Source of the DNA: Kangiellaceae bacterium
GTDB lineage: Bacteria; Pseudomonadota; Gammaproteobacteria; Enterobacterales; Kangiellaceae
Reading direction: 5' to 3'
Assembly (NCBI GenBank): GCA_030590405.1
Contig: JAUUYO010000065.1
Span: 1 to 13,955, forward strand
DNA length: 13,955 nt
The notes under the pieces are model-generated. The model saw only the letters and a program-made list of their open reading frames with translations. It was not told where the DNA came from and did not search any database. Both the position numbers and the translations under genes were made by a program. How positions within the stretch are numbered: position 1 is the first letter of the stretch; each line of letters opens with the position of its first letter. This document shows, piece by piece, positions 1 to 6,938 of this stretch.

Positions 1-568
1 CGGCATTAACTTTTGTTTGGGTTAAAACGCCGACTTCTGTGGCGATGCCTTTGATCCCCAAACAGTCACCACGATTGGGAGTTAGATCAATATCAATTGC
101 AGTATCTTTTAAACCTGAATGATCAATAAATTCCTGACCGATTATTGCATCTTCAGATAATTCAATGATGCCATCATGGTCATCTGATAATTCCAGCTCT
201 TTACCGGAGCACAACATGCCAAATGACGCCACGCCGCGAAGTTTCGCTTTTTTTATTTTAAAATCACCAGGCAACACGCACCCAATGGTGGCCACTGCAA
301 CTTTAATCCCTTCGCGCGCGTTAGGCGCACCACAAATAATTTGTAAATTTTCATCAGCGCCCACATCAACTGTGCAAACTTGTAGTTTATCCGCTTCTGG
401 ATGCTGCTCCGCTTTTACTATTTTACCTACTAAAATACCTGCCAACTCGGCACCCATAGCCTCGGTACCATCAACTTCTAATCCGGCCATGGTTAGAGTT
501 GCTACTAATTCATCGGTTGAGATGTCTGGATTTGCCCAGGTTCTTAGCCAGTTTTCACTAATTTTCAT
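1..568 (-). CDS. pheT: Phenylalanine--tRNA ligase beta subunit, N-terminal part (cut by window edge)
   Basis: This is the beta chain of the alpha2-beta2 phenylalanyl-tRNA synthetase, which charges tRNA-Phe in the cytoplasm. The first 189 codons are present; E. coli PheT has about 795 residues, so some three quarters lies beyond the edge. The start is the ATG at 568, preceded by the purine-rich GGAAAAGAGA. The protein begins MKISENWLRTWANP and includes MAGLEVDG, then the EMAP/tRNA-binding OB-fold region (about residues 40-148), where QHPEADKL, CGAPN, LPGDFKIKKAKLRG and GMLCS are recognisable. It continues with DLTPNRGDCLGI, typical of the following domain. It lies 94 bp downstream of pheS and is very probably co-transcribed with it. 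Nothing in the visible part looks broken. Confidence 0.96.
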   Translation of the reverse strand, partial: MKISENWLRTWANPDISTDELVATLTMAGLEVDGTEAMGAELAGILVGKIVKAEQHPEADKLQVCTVDVGADENLQIICGAPNAREGIKVAVATIGCVLPGDFKIKKAKLRGVASFGMLCSGKELELSDDHDGIIELSEDAIIGQEFIDHSGLKDTAIDIDLTPNRGDCLGIKGIATEVGVLTQTKVNA

Positions 569-590
569 TTGTCTCTTTTCCAGATTTTTT

Positions 591-653
591 GGGCAGCTAC
601 GAGGGCGGCCCCTACTATTTTGTTTTTGGGGTAATCACGGGGAAATTATCCCC
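591..653. repeat. REP-like pair of GTAGGGG hairpins between pheS and pheT
   Basis: The 94-bp pheS-pheT spacer holds two GC-rich palindromes in otherwise AT-rich DNA. One is at 591-611 (GGGCAGC pairing with GCGGCCC, one mismatch). The other is at 639-653 (GGGGA, 5-base loop, TCCCC). On the minus strand both segments begin with GTAGGGG, a signature often seen in bacterial REP palindromes. They could affect mRNA stability between the two cistrons. Neither has a T-run, so they do not look like terminators. Assignment as REP is by pattern only. Confidence 0.45.
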
Positions 654-662
654 TACATATTT

Positions 663-1685
663 TTAATTAAATTGCCTTAAAAAACGTAGATCGTTTTCAA
701 AAAATAATCTTAAATCATTTACGCCATAACGCAGCATGGTCATTCTTTCCACCCCCATGCCAAAGGCATACCCCGTGTATTCTTCGCTATCATAACCAAC
801 CGATTCCAACACATTAGGGTGAACCATTCCGGAACCTAAAATTTCTAACCAGCCAGTATTACTACAAACACGGCAACCTTTTCCTGAACACATCACACAT
901 TCGATATCAACTTCTGCCGAGGGTTCAGTAAAAGGAAAATAAGAAGGTCTGAAGCGAACTTTTAATTGTTCATTTTCGAAAAAATGCTTTAGAAATTCGT
1001 CGAGCACGCCTTTTAAATCTGCAAATGAAGTTGTTTTATCAACCAGCAAACCTTCTACCTGATGAAACATAGGTGTGTGGGTTAAATCAGAATCACATCG
1101 ATAAACACGTCCTGGTGCGATAATACGTACCGGCGGTTTGACTTTTTCCATGGTACGAATTTGCACTGGTGAAGTGTGCGTTCGAAGTAGTGTGCCATCA
1201 CCAAAATAAAAGGTATCATGCATCGCACGGGCCGGATGATGGCCGGGAATATTGAGCGCTTCAAAATTGTGATAATCATCTTCAACTTCTGGACCTTCTT
1301 CTACGCCAAAACCGATCTGAGAAAAATATTCGACGATTCTTTCTAATGTGCGATTAACAGGATGGATCCCGCCCAATTGACTATCCCTGCCAGCAAGCGT
1401 GACATCAATCGACTCAGTTGCCAGCTGCTCTGCGATTGCTGCGTTTTCAAAACCACTTTTACTCTCACCGAGCGTTGCCTGGATCGCTTGTTTAGCTTTA
1501 TTGATCGCAGCGCCTTGTTTTGGTCTTTCTTCCGCTGGTAATTTTCCCAAAGATTTTAGCTGAGATGTTAATTCCCCTTTTTTACCGAGAAAATCTATTT
1601 TCACCTGTTCTAGCTCCTGAATATTGTTTGCGCTTTCGACCGCAGACAACCCTCTCGCTAATAATTCATCAACTGTGTTTGACAT
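663..1685 (-). CDS. pheS: Phenylalanine--tRNA ligase alpha subunit
   Basis: This is the catalytic alpha chain of the heterotetrameric class II phenylalanyl-tRNA synthetase. The 340-residue length fits the bacterial family. The N-terminal coiled-coil arm (about residues 1-90, rich in K, E, Q and L) is followed by the class II catalytic core. In the core, HPVNRTLERIVEYFSQIGF (98-116) is the motif 1 region, RVYRCDSDLTHTPMFHQVEG is the motif 2 region, and GMGVERMTMLRYGVNDLR near the C-terminus is motif 3. A CxxCxGKGCxxC cluster (Cys263, 266, 271, 274) matches the cysteine-rich segment found in many proteobacterial PheS proteins. The start is the ATG at 1685; the ribosome-binding site is weak (TTGGAAC). 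A terminator separates it from rplT, so it probably has its own promoter, which I could not place. I found no phenylalanine-rich leader peptide like E. coli pheM. Confidence 0.97.
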   Translation of the reverse strand: MSNTVDELLARGLSAVESANNIQELEQVKIDFLGKKGELTSQLKSLGKLPAEERPKQGAAINKAKQAIQATLGESKSGFENAAIAEQLATESIDVTLAGRDSQLGGIHPVNRTLERIVEYFSQIGFGVEEGPEVEDDYHNFEALNIPGHHPARAMHDTFYFGDGTLLRTHTSPVQIRTMEKVKPPVRIIAPGRVYRCDSDLTHTPMFHQVEGLLVDKTTSFADLKGVLDEFLKHFFENEQLKVRFRPSYFPFTEPSAEVDIECVMCSGKGCRVCSNTGWLEILGSGMVHPNVLESVGYDSEEYTGYAFGMGVERMTMLRYGVNDLRLFFENDLRFLRQFN

Positions 1686-1709
1686 TAATTTTGTTCCAAT
1701 ATAGATATT

Positions 1710-1757
1710 CTTATAAACGATCTTATAAACGATCTTATAAACGATCTTATAAACGAT
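1710..1757. repeat. Four perfect 12-bp tandem repeats in the pheS leader
   Basis: The unit CTTATAAACGAT (minus strand ATCGTTTATAAG) occurs four times head to tail without a mismatch, ending 25 bp upstream of the pheS start codon. Each unit has a TATAAG, close to a -10 hexamer, so the array offers several -10-like sites at 12-bp spacing. I see no good -35 partner. It could be a slippage-prone microsatellite that alters pheS expression, or an array of binding sites. The repeat itself is directly visible; the role is unknown. Confidence 0.9.
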
Positions 1758-1880
1758 TTTTTCACTAAGTTTTGATCATCATTAAATGCTTCAAAATTTA
1801 TCGAAAAAATAGCTGTTTTTGATTCTACTGGTTTTCCAGGTTCACTATTGATATTTCACCACGCCGCTATCCATAGGCAT

Positions 1881-1914
1881 AAAAAAAGGGGGAGGACAAA
1901 CGCCCTCCCCCTTT
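1881..1914 (-). terminator. Rho-independent terminator after rplT
   Basis: Read on the minus strand, an 11-bp perfect stem (AAAGGGGGAGG pairing with CCTCCCCCTTT) closes an 8-nt loop and leads directly into a run of T residues; the seven A residues at 1881-1887 on the plus strand supply this run. It begins 62 bp after the rplT stop codon. It should end the thrS-infC-rpmI-rplT transcript and separate it from pheST. It could also act as an attenuator for read-through into pheS, but no phenylalanine-coding leader peptide precedes it. Confidence 0.9.
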
Positions 1915-1976
1915 CAACACTGATTTTTAAACTAGTTTAACAATTAAGATCCACTAGCATTTAATTCAGTCGGTGC

Positions 1977-2333
1977 TTAAGCGAGAGCAGCTTTTGCTTT
2001 TTCAACAATAGCTGCAAAAGCAACTTTATCGAAAACCGCAATATCAGCCAGGATCTTACGATCGATACCGATAGATGCTTTTTTAAGACCGTTAATAAAT
2101 TTGCTATATGACAAACCACTAACACGTGCTTCAGCGTTGATACGTTGGATCCAGATTGCTCTGAACTGACGCTTACGTTGACGACGGTCACGGTAGGCAT
2201 ATTGGCCAGCTTTAGTTACTGCTTGGGCTGCGACGCGATAAACACGACTACGAGCACCGTAATAACCTTTGGCTGCTTTTAAAACTTTTTTGTGACGCTT
2301 ATGAGCGGTTACACCGCGTTTTACTCTAGGCAT
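1977..2333 (-). CDS. rplT: 50S ribosomal protein L20
   Basis: This is a large-subunit protein that binds 23S rRNA early in assembly. The 118 residues match the usual length. The basic N-terminus MPRVKRGVTAHKRHKK, the AKGYYGARSRVYRVA segment and RDRRQRKRQFRAIWIQRIN are diagnostic, as is LSYSKFINGLKKASIGIDRK in the globular C-terminal half. It lies 18 bp after rpmI, with GGGGG eight bases before its ATG, so the two are surely one transcript. In E. coli and Bacillus, L20 represses its own operon by binding the mRNA leader. Here the hairpin-rich spacer before rpmI is the obvious place to look for such a site. Confidence 0.98.
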   Translation of the reverse strand: MPRVKRGVTAHKRHKKVLKAAKGYYGARSRVYRVAAQAVTKAGQYAYRDRRQRKRQFRAIWIQRINAEARVSGLSYSKFINGLKKASIGIDRKILADIAVFDKVAFAAIVEKAKAALA

Positions 2334-2351
2334 TTCAAATAACCCCCATTC

Positions 2352-2549
2352 TTATAAGTAAGGAAGCTGGCGATCCAGCTGTGGAACATCGCAAGCTGCA
2401 ACCATTTGCATATCACGCAAATGACGCTTTCGCTTAGAACTCTTCTTAGTAAGAATGTGGCGACGATGCGATTGCGCATGTTTGAAACCACCTTTACCAG
2501 TACGTTTGAAACGCTTGGCAGCGCCGCTGTCTGTTTTTATCTTTGGCAT
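2352..2549 (-). CDS. rpmI: 50S ribosomal protein L35
   Basis: This is a small basic protein of the large ribosomal subunit, 65 residues as in E. coli. MPKIKTDSGAAKRFKRTGKGG at the start, followed by HRRHILTKKSSKRKRHLR, is the family signature. The start is the ATG at 2549, with GGAG nine bases upstream. It sits between a 254-bp structured spacer following infC and the closely linked rplT. By analogy with E. coli, its translation start would be the target of L20 feedback, with rplT coupled to it. Confidence 0.98.
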   Translation of the reverse strand: MPKIKTDSGAAKRFKRTGKGGFKHAQSHRRHILTKKSSKRKRHLRDMQMVAACDVPQLDRQLPYL

Positions 2550-2588
2550 TGCTTGTTTACTCCAATTATCATCTGTAGGTCATAATTT

Positions 2589-2755
2589 GAAAAACAGCGA
2601 GCTGTTTTTCTTTACCGTTAATTACCTGACAGTGCTTAAATAAAAGAGAATTTTGAAAAACTTCAAAGAAGCTCAACAAGACTCTCTCACCAACTAGTCT
2701 TGAGGTTGCCAACAACCTTTAAACTAGTATTTTTGACTGCATAATACAGTCAAAA
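2589..2755 (-). promoter_or_regulatory. Hairpin-rich rpmI-rplT leader (candidate L20 autoregulatory region)
   Basis: The 254 bp between infC and rpmI carry three clear hairpins on the transcribed strand. At 2731-2755 a 9-bp perfect stem (TTTTGACTG with CAGTCAAAA) has a 7-nt loop. At 2693-2728 an ACTAGT/ACTAGT outer stem encloses AGGTTG-TTGG-CAACCT. At 2589-2610 a 9-bp perfect stem (GAAAAACAG with CTGTTTTTC) has a CTCG loop and ends 39 bases before the rpmI ATG. In E. coli, L20 represses rpmI and rplT by binding structures in this part of the operon. The structures are seen; the link to L20 is inference, and I did not recognise the L20-binding consensus. Confidence 0.4.
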
Positions 2756-2763
2756 CCTTTTAT

Positions 2764-2795
2764 CTATAGGAGCGGTTTAACCGCGCCTACAATAG
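2764..2795. repeat. REP-like palindrome just after infC
   Basis: An imperfect inverted repeat reads CTATAGGAGCGGTTT on one side and AACCGCGCCTACAATAG on the other. The core TAGGAGCGGTT/TAACCGCGCCTA has one mismatch. It starts 9 bases after the infC stop codon. The GTAGG...GCGGTTTAACCGC layout resembles REP elements, which are often mobilised by RAYT transposases. No T-run follows, so it is not a classical terminator, though it could protect the 3' end of the infC mRNA. No second copy of this exact core is visible here. Confidence 0.5.
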
Positions 2796-2803
2796 AAAGC
2801 GAT

Positions 2804-3349
2804 TTACTTCTTTCTCTTCGGTGCAATAACCATCGTCATTTGTCTGCCTTCCTGTTTAGGAAAAGCTTCCACATCACCAAATTCTTCCAAATCTTTTTGA
2901 ACTCGTTTCATCAAGTCCATACCCAATTCACGGTGAGCCATTTCGCGGCCTCTAAAGCGTACTGTGATCTTGGTTTTATCACCTTCTTGCAAGAACTCAG
3001 TCAATTTACGCAATTTAATGTTGTAATCGCCGATATCAGTCCCTGGTCTAAACTTAATCTCTTTAATATGAACAATGGTCTGTTTTTTCTTGGCTGCGAC
3101 CTTTGCTTTCTTTGCTTCGAAAACATATTTACCGTAATCCATGATTTTACAGACAGGCGGCTCAGCACCCGGTGAAATCTCCACCAGATCCAAAGTGACA
3201 GCAACGGCGGCGTCTATCGCCTCTTTAATTGGTACAACCCCTTTCGATTCACCATCTTGGTCTATCAATCGAACTTGGGGAGCTTCAATTCCCTCGTTAA
3301 TGTTGGCTCGTTGTACCTTAGCCGCCATTTTTGGCTTTGCTCTTTTAAT
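2804..3349 (-). CDS. infC: Translation initiation factor IF-3, probably starting at an ATT codon
   Basis: IF-3 binds the 30S subunit, prevents 50S joining and checks the start codon. The N-terminal domain (roughly residues 18-85: INEGIEAPQVRLIDQDG and DLVEISPGAEPPVCKIMDYGKY) is joined by a lysine-rich linker to the C-terminal domain (KEIKFRPGTDIGDYNIKLRK, FRGREMAHRELG, PKQEGRQMTMVIAPKRKK). The first in-frame ATG is at 3328 and gives 174 residues, but it lacks a well-placed ribosome-binding site. Seven codons upstream, an in-frame ATT at 3349 has AGAGGA eight bases before it. It gives 181 residues starting (M)KRAKPKMAAK, close to E. coli IF-3 (180 residues, MKGGKRV), which also starts at ATT. 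I therefore chose ATT. It lies 45 bp after thrS, in the same transcript. Confidence 0.95.
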   Translation of the reverse strand: MKRAKPKMAAKVQRANINEGIEAPQVRLIDQDGESKGVVPIKEAIDAAVAVTLDLVEISPGAEPPVCKIMDYGKYVFEAKKAKVAAKKKQTIVHIKEIKFRPGTDIGDYNIKLRKLTEFLQEGDKTKITVRFRGREMAHRELGMDLMKRVQKDLEEFGDVEAFPKQEGRQMTMVIAPKRKK

Positions 3350-3363
3350 GTTTTTATTCCTCT
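3347..3363 (-). promoter_or_regulatory. infC ribosome-binding site with ATT start codon
   Basis: On the minus strand AGAGGA (3363-3358) is followed by eight bases and then ATT (3349-3347), which is in frame with IF-3. In E. coli the AUU start of infC is what allows IF-3 to repress its own synthesis, because IF-3 rejects non-standard start codons. The same arrangement here suggests the same feedback. The sequence is directly visible; the regulation is inferred. Confidence 0.75.
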
Positions 3364-3394
3364 TTTATTAAAATTCCAGATTTTAGCTTCTAGT

Positions 3395-5326
3395 TTATTC
3401 CTGGGAGCTTTTATCCTTCCTGGCTAGATTCTTAATATCTGCCTTTAGCAACTCAGAAAATGCCTCAATAGACATACTTCCTAAGTCTTTTCCTGCTCTT
3501 GATCTAACCGAAACTGTCTCAGTTTCTACTTCACGGTCACCAACTACCAAAAGATACGGAACTCGTTGCAAAGTGTGCTGACGAATTTTAAAGCCGATTT
3601 TCTCGTTTCTCAAGTCCGAATTCACTCTAAAGCCTTGAGATTTTAATATTTTTGCACTTTTTTGCACAAAATCACTTTGTTTATCGGTAATATTCATTAT
3701 TGCCACCTGTTTTGGCGCGAGCCAAGGTGGAAACTTACCAGCGTACTCTTCAATCAAAATCCCTATAAATCGCTCTAATGAACCCAAAATCGCTCGATGG
3801 ATCATCACAGGAGTCTTTTTATTGCCATCTTCGGCGATATATTCTGCGCCTAAACGACCAGGCATAGAGAAGTCTAGTTGAACTGTGCCACATTGCCAAA
3901 CTCTATCTAAACAATCTCGTAAAGAAAACTCAATTTTTGGTCCATAAAATGCGCCTTCACCGGGAAGCACTTCAAAATCGATGTTTTTTGACTTAAGTGC
4001 CGCCTCTAATGACGCTTCTGACTGGTCCCAGCTTTCATTTGAACCGACTCTTTTTTCGGGCCGGGTAGAGAGTTTGATTTCGAGATTATCAAAACCAAAA
4101 TCGGCGTAAACGTTATATATGGTGTCGATTAAATGACAAACTTCCTGTTGCACTTGCTCTTCAGTACAAAAGACATGAGCATCGTCTTGAGTAAAGGCTC
4201 TAACTCGCATCAGTCCATGCAGCGCGCCCGATGGCTCGTTTCTATGACAAGAGCCAAATTCAGCCATACGCAGCGGCAGTTCGCGGTAGGATTTAAGACC
4301 TTGGTTAAAAATCTGAATGTGTCCCGGACAGTTCATCGGTTTAATCGCATAAACCCTGTTTTCTGACTCTGTAGAAAACATGCCATCGTGATACTTATCC
4401 CAATGACCTGATTTTTCCCACAAGCTTCTGTCCATAATTTGTGGTGTTTTAACTTCCTGATAATCAGTATTACTAGTGATCACACGAATATAGCGTTCTA
4501 ATTCCTTAAAAATACTCCAACCATCGTTGTGCCAAAACACCATTCCCGGCGCATCTTCCTGAAAATGGAATAATTCCAATTGCTTGCCAATTTTACGATG
4601 ATCGCGCTTTTCTGCTTCTTCTAAGCGAAACAGGTATTTCTTAAGATCTTTCTTGTTCGCCCAGCAAGTTCCGTAGACCCGCTGCAGCATTTCATTGTTC
4701 GAATCACCACGCCAATAAGCACCTGCTAATTTCATTAATTTAAATGCTTTAATTTTACCGGTACCTGGAACATGAGGCCCACGGCATAAATCGATGAAAT
4801 CACCCTGACGATAAAGAGAAATTTCATCTCCCGCCGGAATACTCTCAATAATTTCGGCTTTATACTCTTCACCCATACTTTTGAAGAACTCGATTGCTTC
4901 CTCGCGGCTCATAGTGCTTCGTTCAATCGGCAAGTCTTGCTTAGCGATTTCTGTCATTTTATTTTCGATAGCAATCAGATCATCTGGGGTGAAAGGCCTG
5001 GAAAACGCAAAGTCGTAATAAAAACCGTTATCGATAACAGGTCCAATAGTAACTTGTGCCTTAGGAAATAACGCTTGAGTCGCCTGAGCCAGGAGATGAG
5101 CACAAGAATGGCGGATAACTTCAAGCCCATCTTCATCACGCTCGGTAATAAGAGAAAGCTCGACATCTTTTGAAATAATATAACTGGTATCGACCAGTTC
5201 GCCGTTCACACGGCCAGCCAAGGCCGCTTTCGCTAGCCCAGGACCAATGTCTGCGGCGACCTGAAAAACAGTCACTTCGTGCTCAAATTCTCTTTGACTA
5301 CCATCCGGTAGAGTGATAACAGGCAT
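3395..5326 (-). CDS. thrS: Threonine--tRNA ligase
   Basis: This class II synthetase charges tRNA-Thr and hydrolyses mischarged Ser-tRNA-Thr. At 643 residues it is full length (E. coli 642). The TGS domain spans about 1-61. The editing domain has HSCAH (His73, His77) and CRGPH (Cys181, His185), the expected zinc-like site. In the catalytic core the zinc ligands are Cys333 (MNCPGH), His384 (DDAH) and His510 (MIHRAILGS). CHRNEPSGALHGLMRVRAFT is the motif 2 region. The C-terminal anticodon-binding domain starts near 540 (VAIMNI) and includes RNEKIGFKIR and YLLVVGDREV. The ATG at 5326 has GGAG about 12 bases upstream. It has its own promoter and a two-hairpin leader, and leads the infC-rpmI-rplT operon. 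Confidence 0.98.
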   Translation of the reverse strand: MPVITLPDGSQREFEHEVTVFQVAADIGPGLAKAALAGRVNGELVDTSYIISKDVELSLITERDEDGLEVIRHSCAHLLAQATQALFPKAQVTIGPVIDNGFYYDFAFSRPFTPDDLIAIENKMTEIAKQDLPIERSTMSREEAIEFFKSMGEEYKAEIIESIPAGDEISLYRQGDFIDLCRGPHVPGTGKIKAFKLMKLAGAYWRGDSNNEMLQRVYGTCWANKKDLKKYLFRLEEAEKRDHRKIGKQLELFHFQEDAPGMVFWHNDGWSIFKELERYIRVITSNTDYQEVKTPQIMDRSLWEKSGHWDKYHDGMFSTESENRVYAIKPMNCPGHIQIFNQGLKSYRELPLRMAEFGSCHRNEPSGALHGLMRVRAFTQDDAHVFCTEEQVQQEVCHLIDTIYNVYADFGFDNLEIKLSTRPEKRVGSNESWDQSEASLEAALKSKNIDFEVLPGEGAFYGPKIEFSLRDCLDRVWQCGTVQLDFSMPGRLGAEYIAEDGNKKTPVMIHRAILGSLERFIGILIEEYAGKFPPWLAPKQVAIMNITDKQSDFVQKSAKILKSQGFRVNSDLRNEKIGFKIRQHTLQRVPYLLVVGDREVETETVSVRSRAGKDLGSMSIEAFSELLKADIKNLARKDKSSQE

Positions 5327-5351
5327 GCGTTAAAGCAACTCCGATAAAGCA

Positions 5352-5406
5352 AGAAAAGCACGATGAACATAAATTCAAGGTGCTTTTCTATTGGGAAAAA
5401 TCCCAA
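5352..5406 (-). promoter_or_regulatory. Two hairpins in the thrS 5' leader (possible ThrRS translational operator)
   Basis: On the transcribed strand a 10-bp perfect stem (AGAAAAGCAC pairing with GTGCTTTTCT, 5352-5389, 18-nt loop) ends 25 bases before the thrS ATG. A second hairpin (TTGGGA/TCCCAA, 4-nt loop, 5391-5406) stands just upstream of it. In E. coli, ThrRS represses its own translation by binding tRNA-Thr-like hairpins in the leader. A CGT that could mimic the tRNA-Thr anticodon lies at the loop/stem junction of the large hairpin, which is weak support. The structures are seen; the role is inference. Confidence 0.4.
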
Positions 5407-5433
5407 AGTTAGTATTATTTCATGAATGCGCGC

Positions 5434-5462
5434 ATTTTAACCAATAAAGGCTTAGAAATCAA
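5434..5462 (-). promoter_or_regulatory. Sigma-70 promoter for thrS
   Basis: On the minus strand TTGATT (5462-5457) and TAAAAT (5439-5434) are separated by exactly 17 bases. Transcription would start near 5427, giving an untranslated leader of about 100 bases that contains the two leader hairpins. The position after the cysN stop codon and before thrS fits a separate thrS operon. Confidence 0.65.
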
Positions 5463-5466
5463 AGAA

Positions 5467-5488
5467 TAAAAAAACCTGTTTGGAGGCT
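5467..5488 (-). terminator. Weak possible terminator after cysN
   Basis: Two bases after the cysN stop codon the minus strand reads GCCTCCAAACAGG followed by seven T residues. The stem is only about four pairs (GCCT/AGGT, one of them G-U), so stability is poor, but the T-run and the position are right. It immediately precedes the thrS promoter. Confidence 0.35.
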
Positions 5489-5490
5489 AT

Positions 5491-6918
5491 TTACTTGCCA
5501 AATAACTGACCGATATCTTGCGCCTCCCAATGAGGGAAATGCTTTCTAATCAGCTGGTTTAATTCAATCTCAAATTCAGAAATATTAGTCGGTGTGGTAT
5601 CGTCTTCGTCGATACTAAAAGGATGCTTTATCATTCCGGCAGCAACCGTAATATTAGAAAGTCGATCGATGACGATAAAAGCGCCCGTTTGTCGATTGTC
5701 CTGATAACTGTCAAAAGCCACTTGTTGGGTTAAGCGAACCTTGCAAGGCCCTATCTCATTCAGCTCAAGATGAGTAGCATCCATTTTCTGCAAACTATTT
5801 ATGTCAACTCGATGAACAACCTCTACAATACTTCCTGATGCATATTTGCCTGTAAATTTGAAGTCATATTGCTTGTTCGGCATCAATGCATCTTCTGACA
5901 TCCATACAATATCCGCTTCAAAGTACTTGCCCATTTGTGCTAGATGCCCCTGATGGCAAATCATATCGCCTCGGCTAATATCAATTTCATCATTTAAGGT
6001 AATGGTAACGGCTTGACCATGTTCTGCGCTGGCCAATTCACCATCAAAGGTCACTATGGATTTTACCGTTGATTGTTTTCCGGAAGGCAAAACAGTGATG
6101 GAGTCTCCCACCTTAACCAGGCCGCCAGCGATTGTTCCGCTAAAGCCTCTGAATTCGGAATTCGGTCGATTAACCCATTGCACAGGAAAACGAAATTCTT
6201 CATTACTTTTGGTTTCGCCTATTTTTACTTCTTCTAACGCCTTCATCATAGTCGGTCCGGTAAACCAGCCAAGCTCTTTGCTATTATTGACGACATTGTC
6301 GCCGCGCAGTGCAGACAGAGGCAAAACTTGAATATCGTCAAAAGCAAGTTGTTGACTAAAAGCCAGATATTCCTTTTTTACATCATCAAAAACAGACTGT
6401 TTATAATCAACCAGGTCCATTTTATTGACTGCCACAATGATATGTTTAATACCTAATAAAGAAGCAATATAACTGTGTCGGCGGGTTTGTGATTTTACCC
6501 CGGCACGAGCGTCGACCAGAATAACCGCAAGGTCACAATTCGACGCACCGGTAGCCATATTACGGGTATATTGTTCATGCCCGGGCGTATCGGCGATAAT
6601 AAATTTACGTTTTTCAGTAGCAAAATAGCGATAAGCCACATCAATGGTGATGCCCTGCTCTCTTTCTGATTGAAGTCCATCGACCAACAATGCCAGATCG
6701 ATTTCATCGCCCTGGGTTCCAGACTTTTTACTGTCTTTTTCAATCGCCGCCAATTGATCTTCAAAAATCATTTTTGAATCATGTAAGAGTCGACCGATTA
6801 AGGTACTTTTACCGTCATCCACTGAGCCACAGGTCAAAAATTGCAATAAATCTTTTTCTTCATGGCACTTTAAATAAGCCAGAATATCGGTTTCTAATAA
6901 GTTTGTTTCTGATGTCAT
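5491..6918 (-). CDS. cysN: Sulfate adenylyltransferase subunit 1 (GTPase CysN)
   Basis: This is the regulatory GTPase subunit of ATP sulfurylase; with CysD it makes APS from ATP and sulfate, driven by GTP hydrolysis. The elongation-factor-like G domain has G1 GSVDDGKST (31-39), the EREQGITIDVAYRYF switch region, G3 DTPGH (110-114), G4 NKMD (165-168) and G5 SALRGDN. EF-Tu-like beta-barrel domains follow (RPNSEFRGFSGTIAGG, DISRGDMICHQ). The reading frame stays open to an upstream ATG at 6990, but the ATG at 6918 is preferred: AGGAAAAGA lies just before it, the protein is then 475 residues as in E. coli, and it no longer overlaps cysC. It is 20 bp after cysC and clearly co-transcribed. There is no CysC fusion. 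Confidence 0.97.
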   Translation of the reverse strand: MTSETNLLETDILAYLKCHEEKDLLQFLTCGSVDDGKSTLIGRLLHDSKMIFEDQLAAIEKDSKKSGTQGDEIDLALLVDGLQSEREQGITIDVAYRYFATEKRKFIIADTPGHEQYTRNMATGASNCDLAVILVDARAGVKSQTRRHSYIASLLGIKHIIVAVNKMDLVDYKQSVFDDVKKEYLAFSQQLAFDDIQVLPLSALRGDNVVNNSKELGWFTGPTMMKALEEVKIGETKSNEEFRFPVQWVNRPNSEFRGFSGTIAGGLVKVGDSITVLPSGKQSTVKSIVTFDGELASAEHGQAVTITLNDEIDISRGDMICHQGHLAQMGKYFEADIVWMSEDALMPNKQYDFKFTGKYASGSIVEVVHRVDINSLQKMDATHLELNEIGPCKVRLTQQVAFDSYQDNRQTGAFIVIDRLSNITVAAGMIKHPFSIDEDDTTPTNISEFEIELNQLIRKHFPHWEAQDIGQLFGK

Positions 6919-6938
6919 GTCTTTTCCTAAAATTCCGT

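Noticed and set aside
165..680. 171-codon plus-strand open frame opposite pheT
   Set aside because: It is antisense to the clear PheT coding sequence, and its serine- and proline-rich translation resembles no known family; it is a shadow frame.
1520..1768. Plus-strand open frame with a repeated SYKR peptide
   Set aside because: The frame overlaps pheS on the opposite strand, and the peptide repeat is only the translation of the 12-bp tandem repeat. It has no ribosome-binding site and no family resemblance.
1915..1976. Possible pheM-like leader peptide before the rplT/pheS terminator
   Set aside because: The only short frame here starting with ATG reads MLVDLNC and has no phenylalanine codon, so classical Phe attenuation is not supported.
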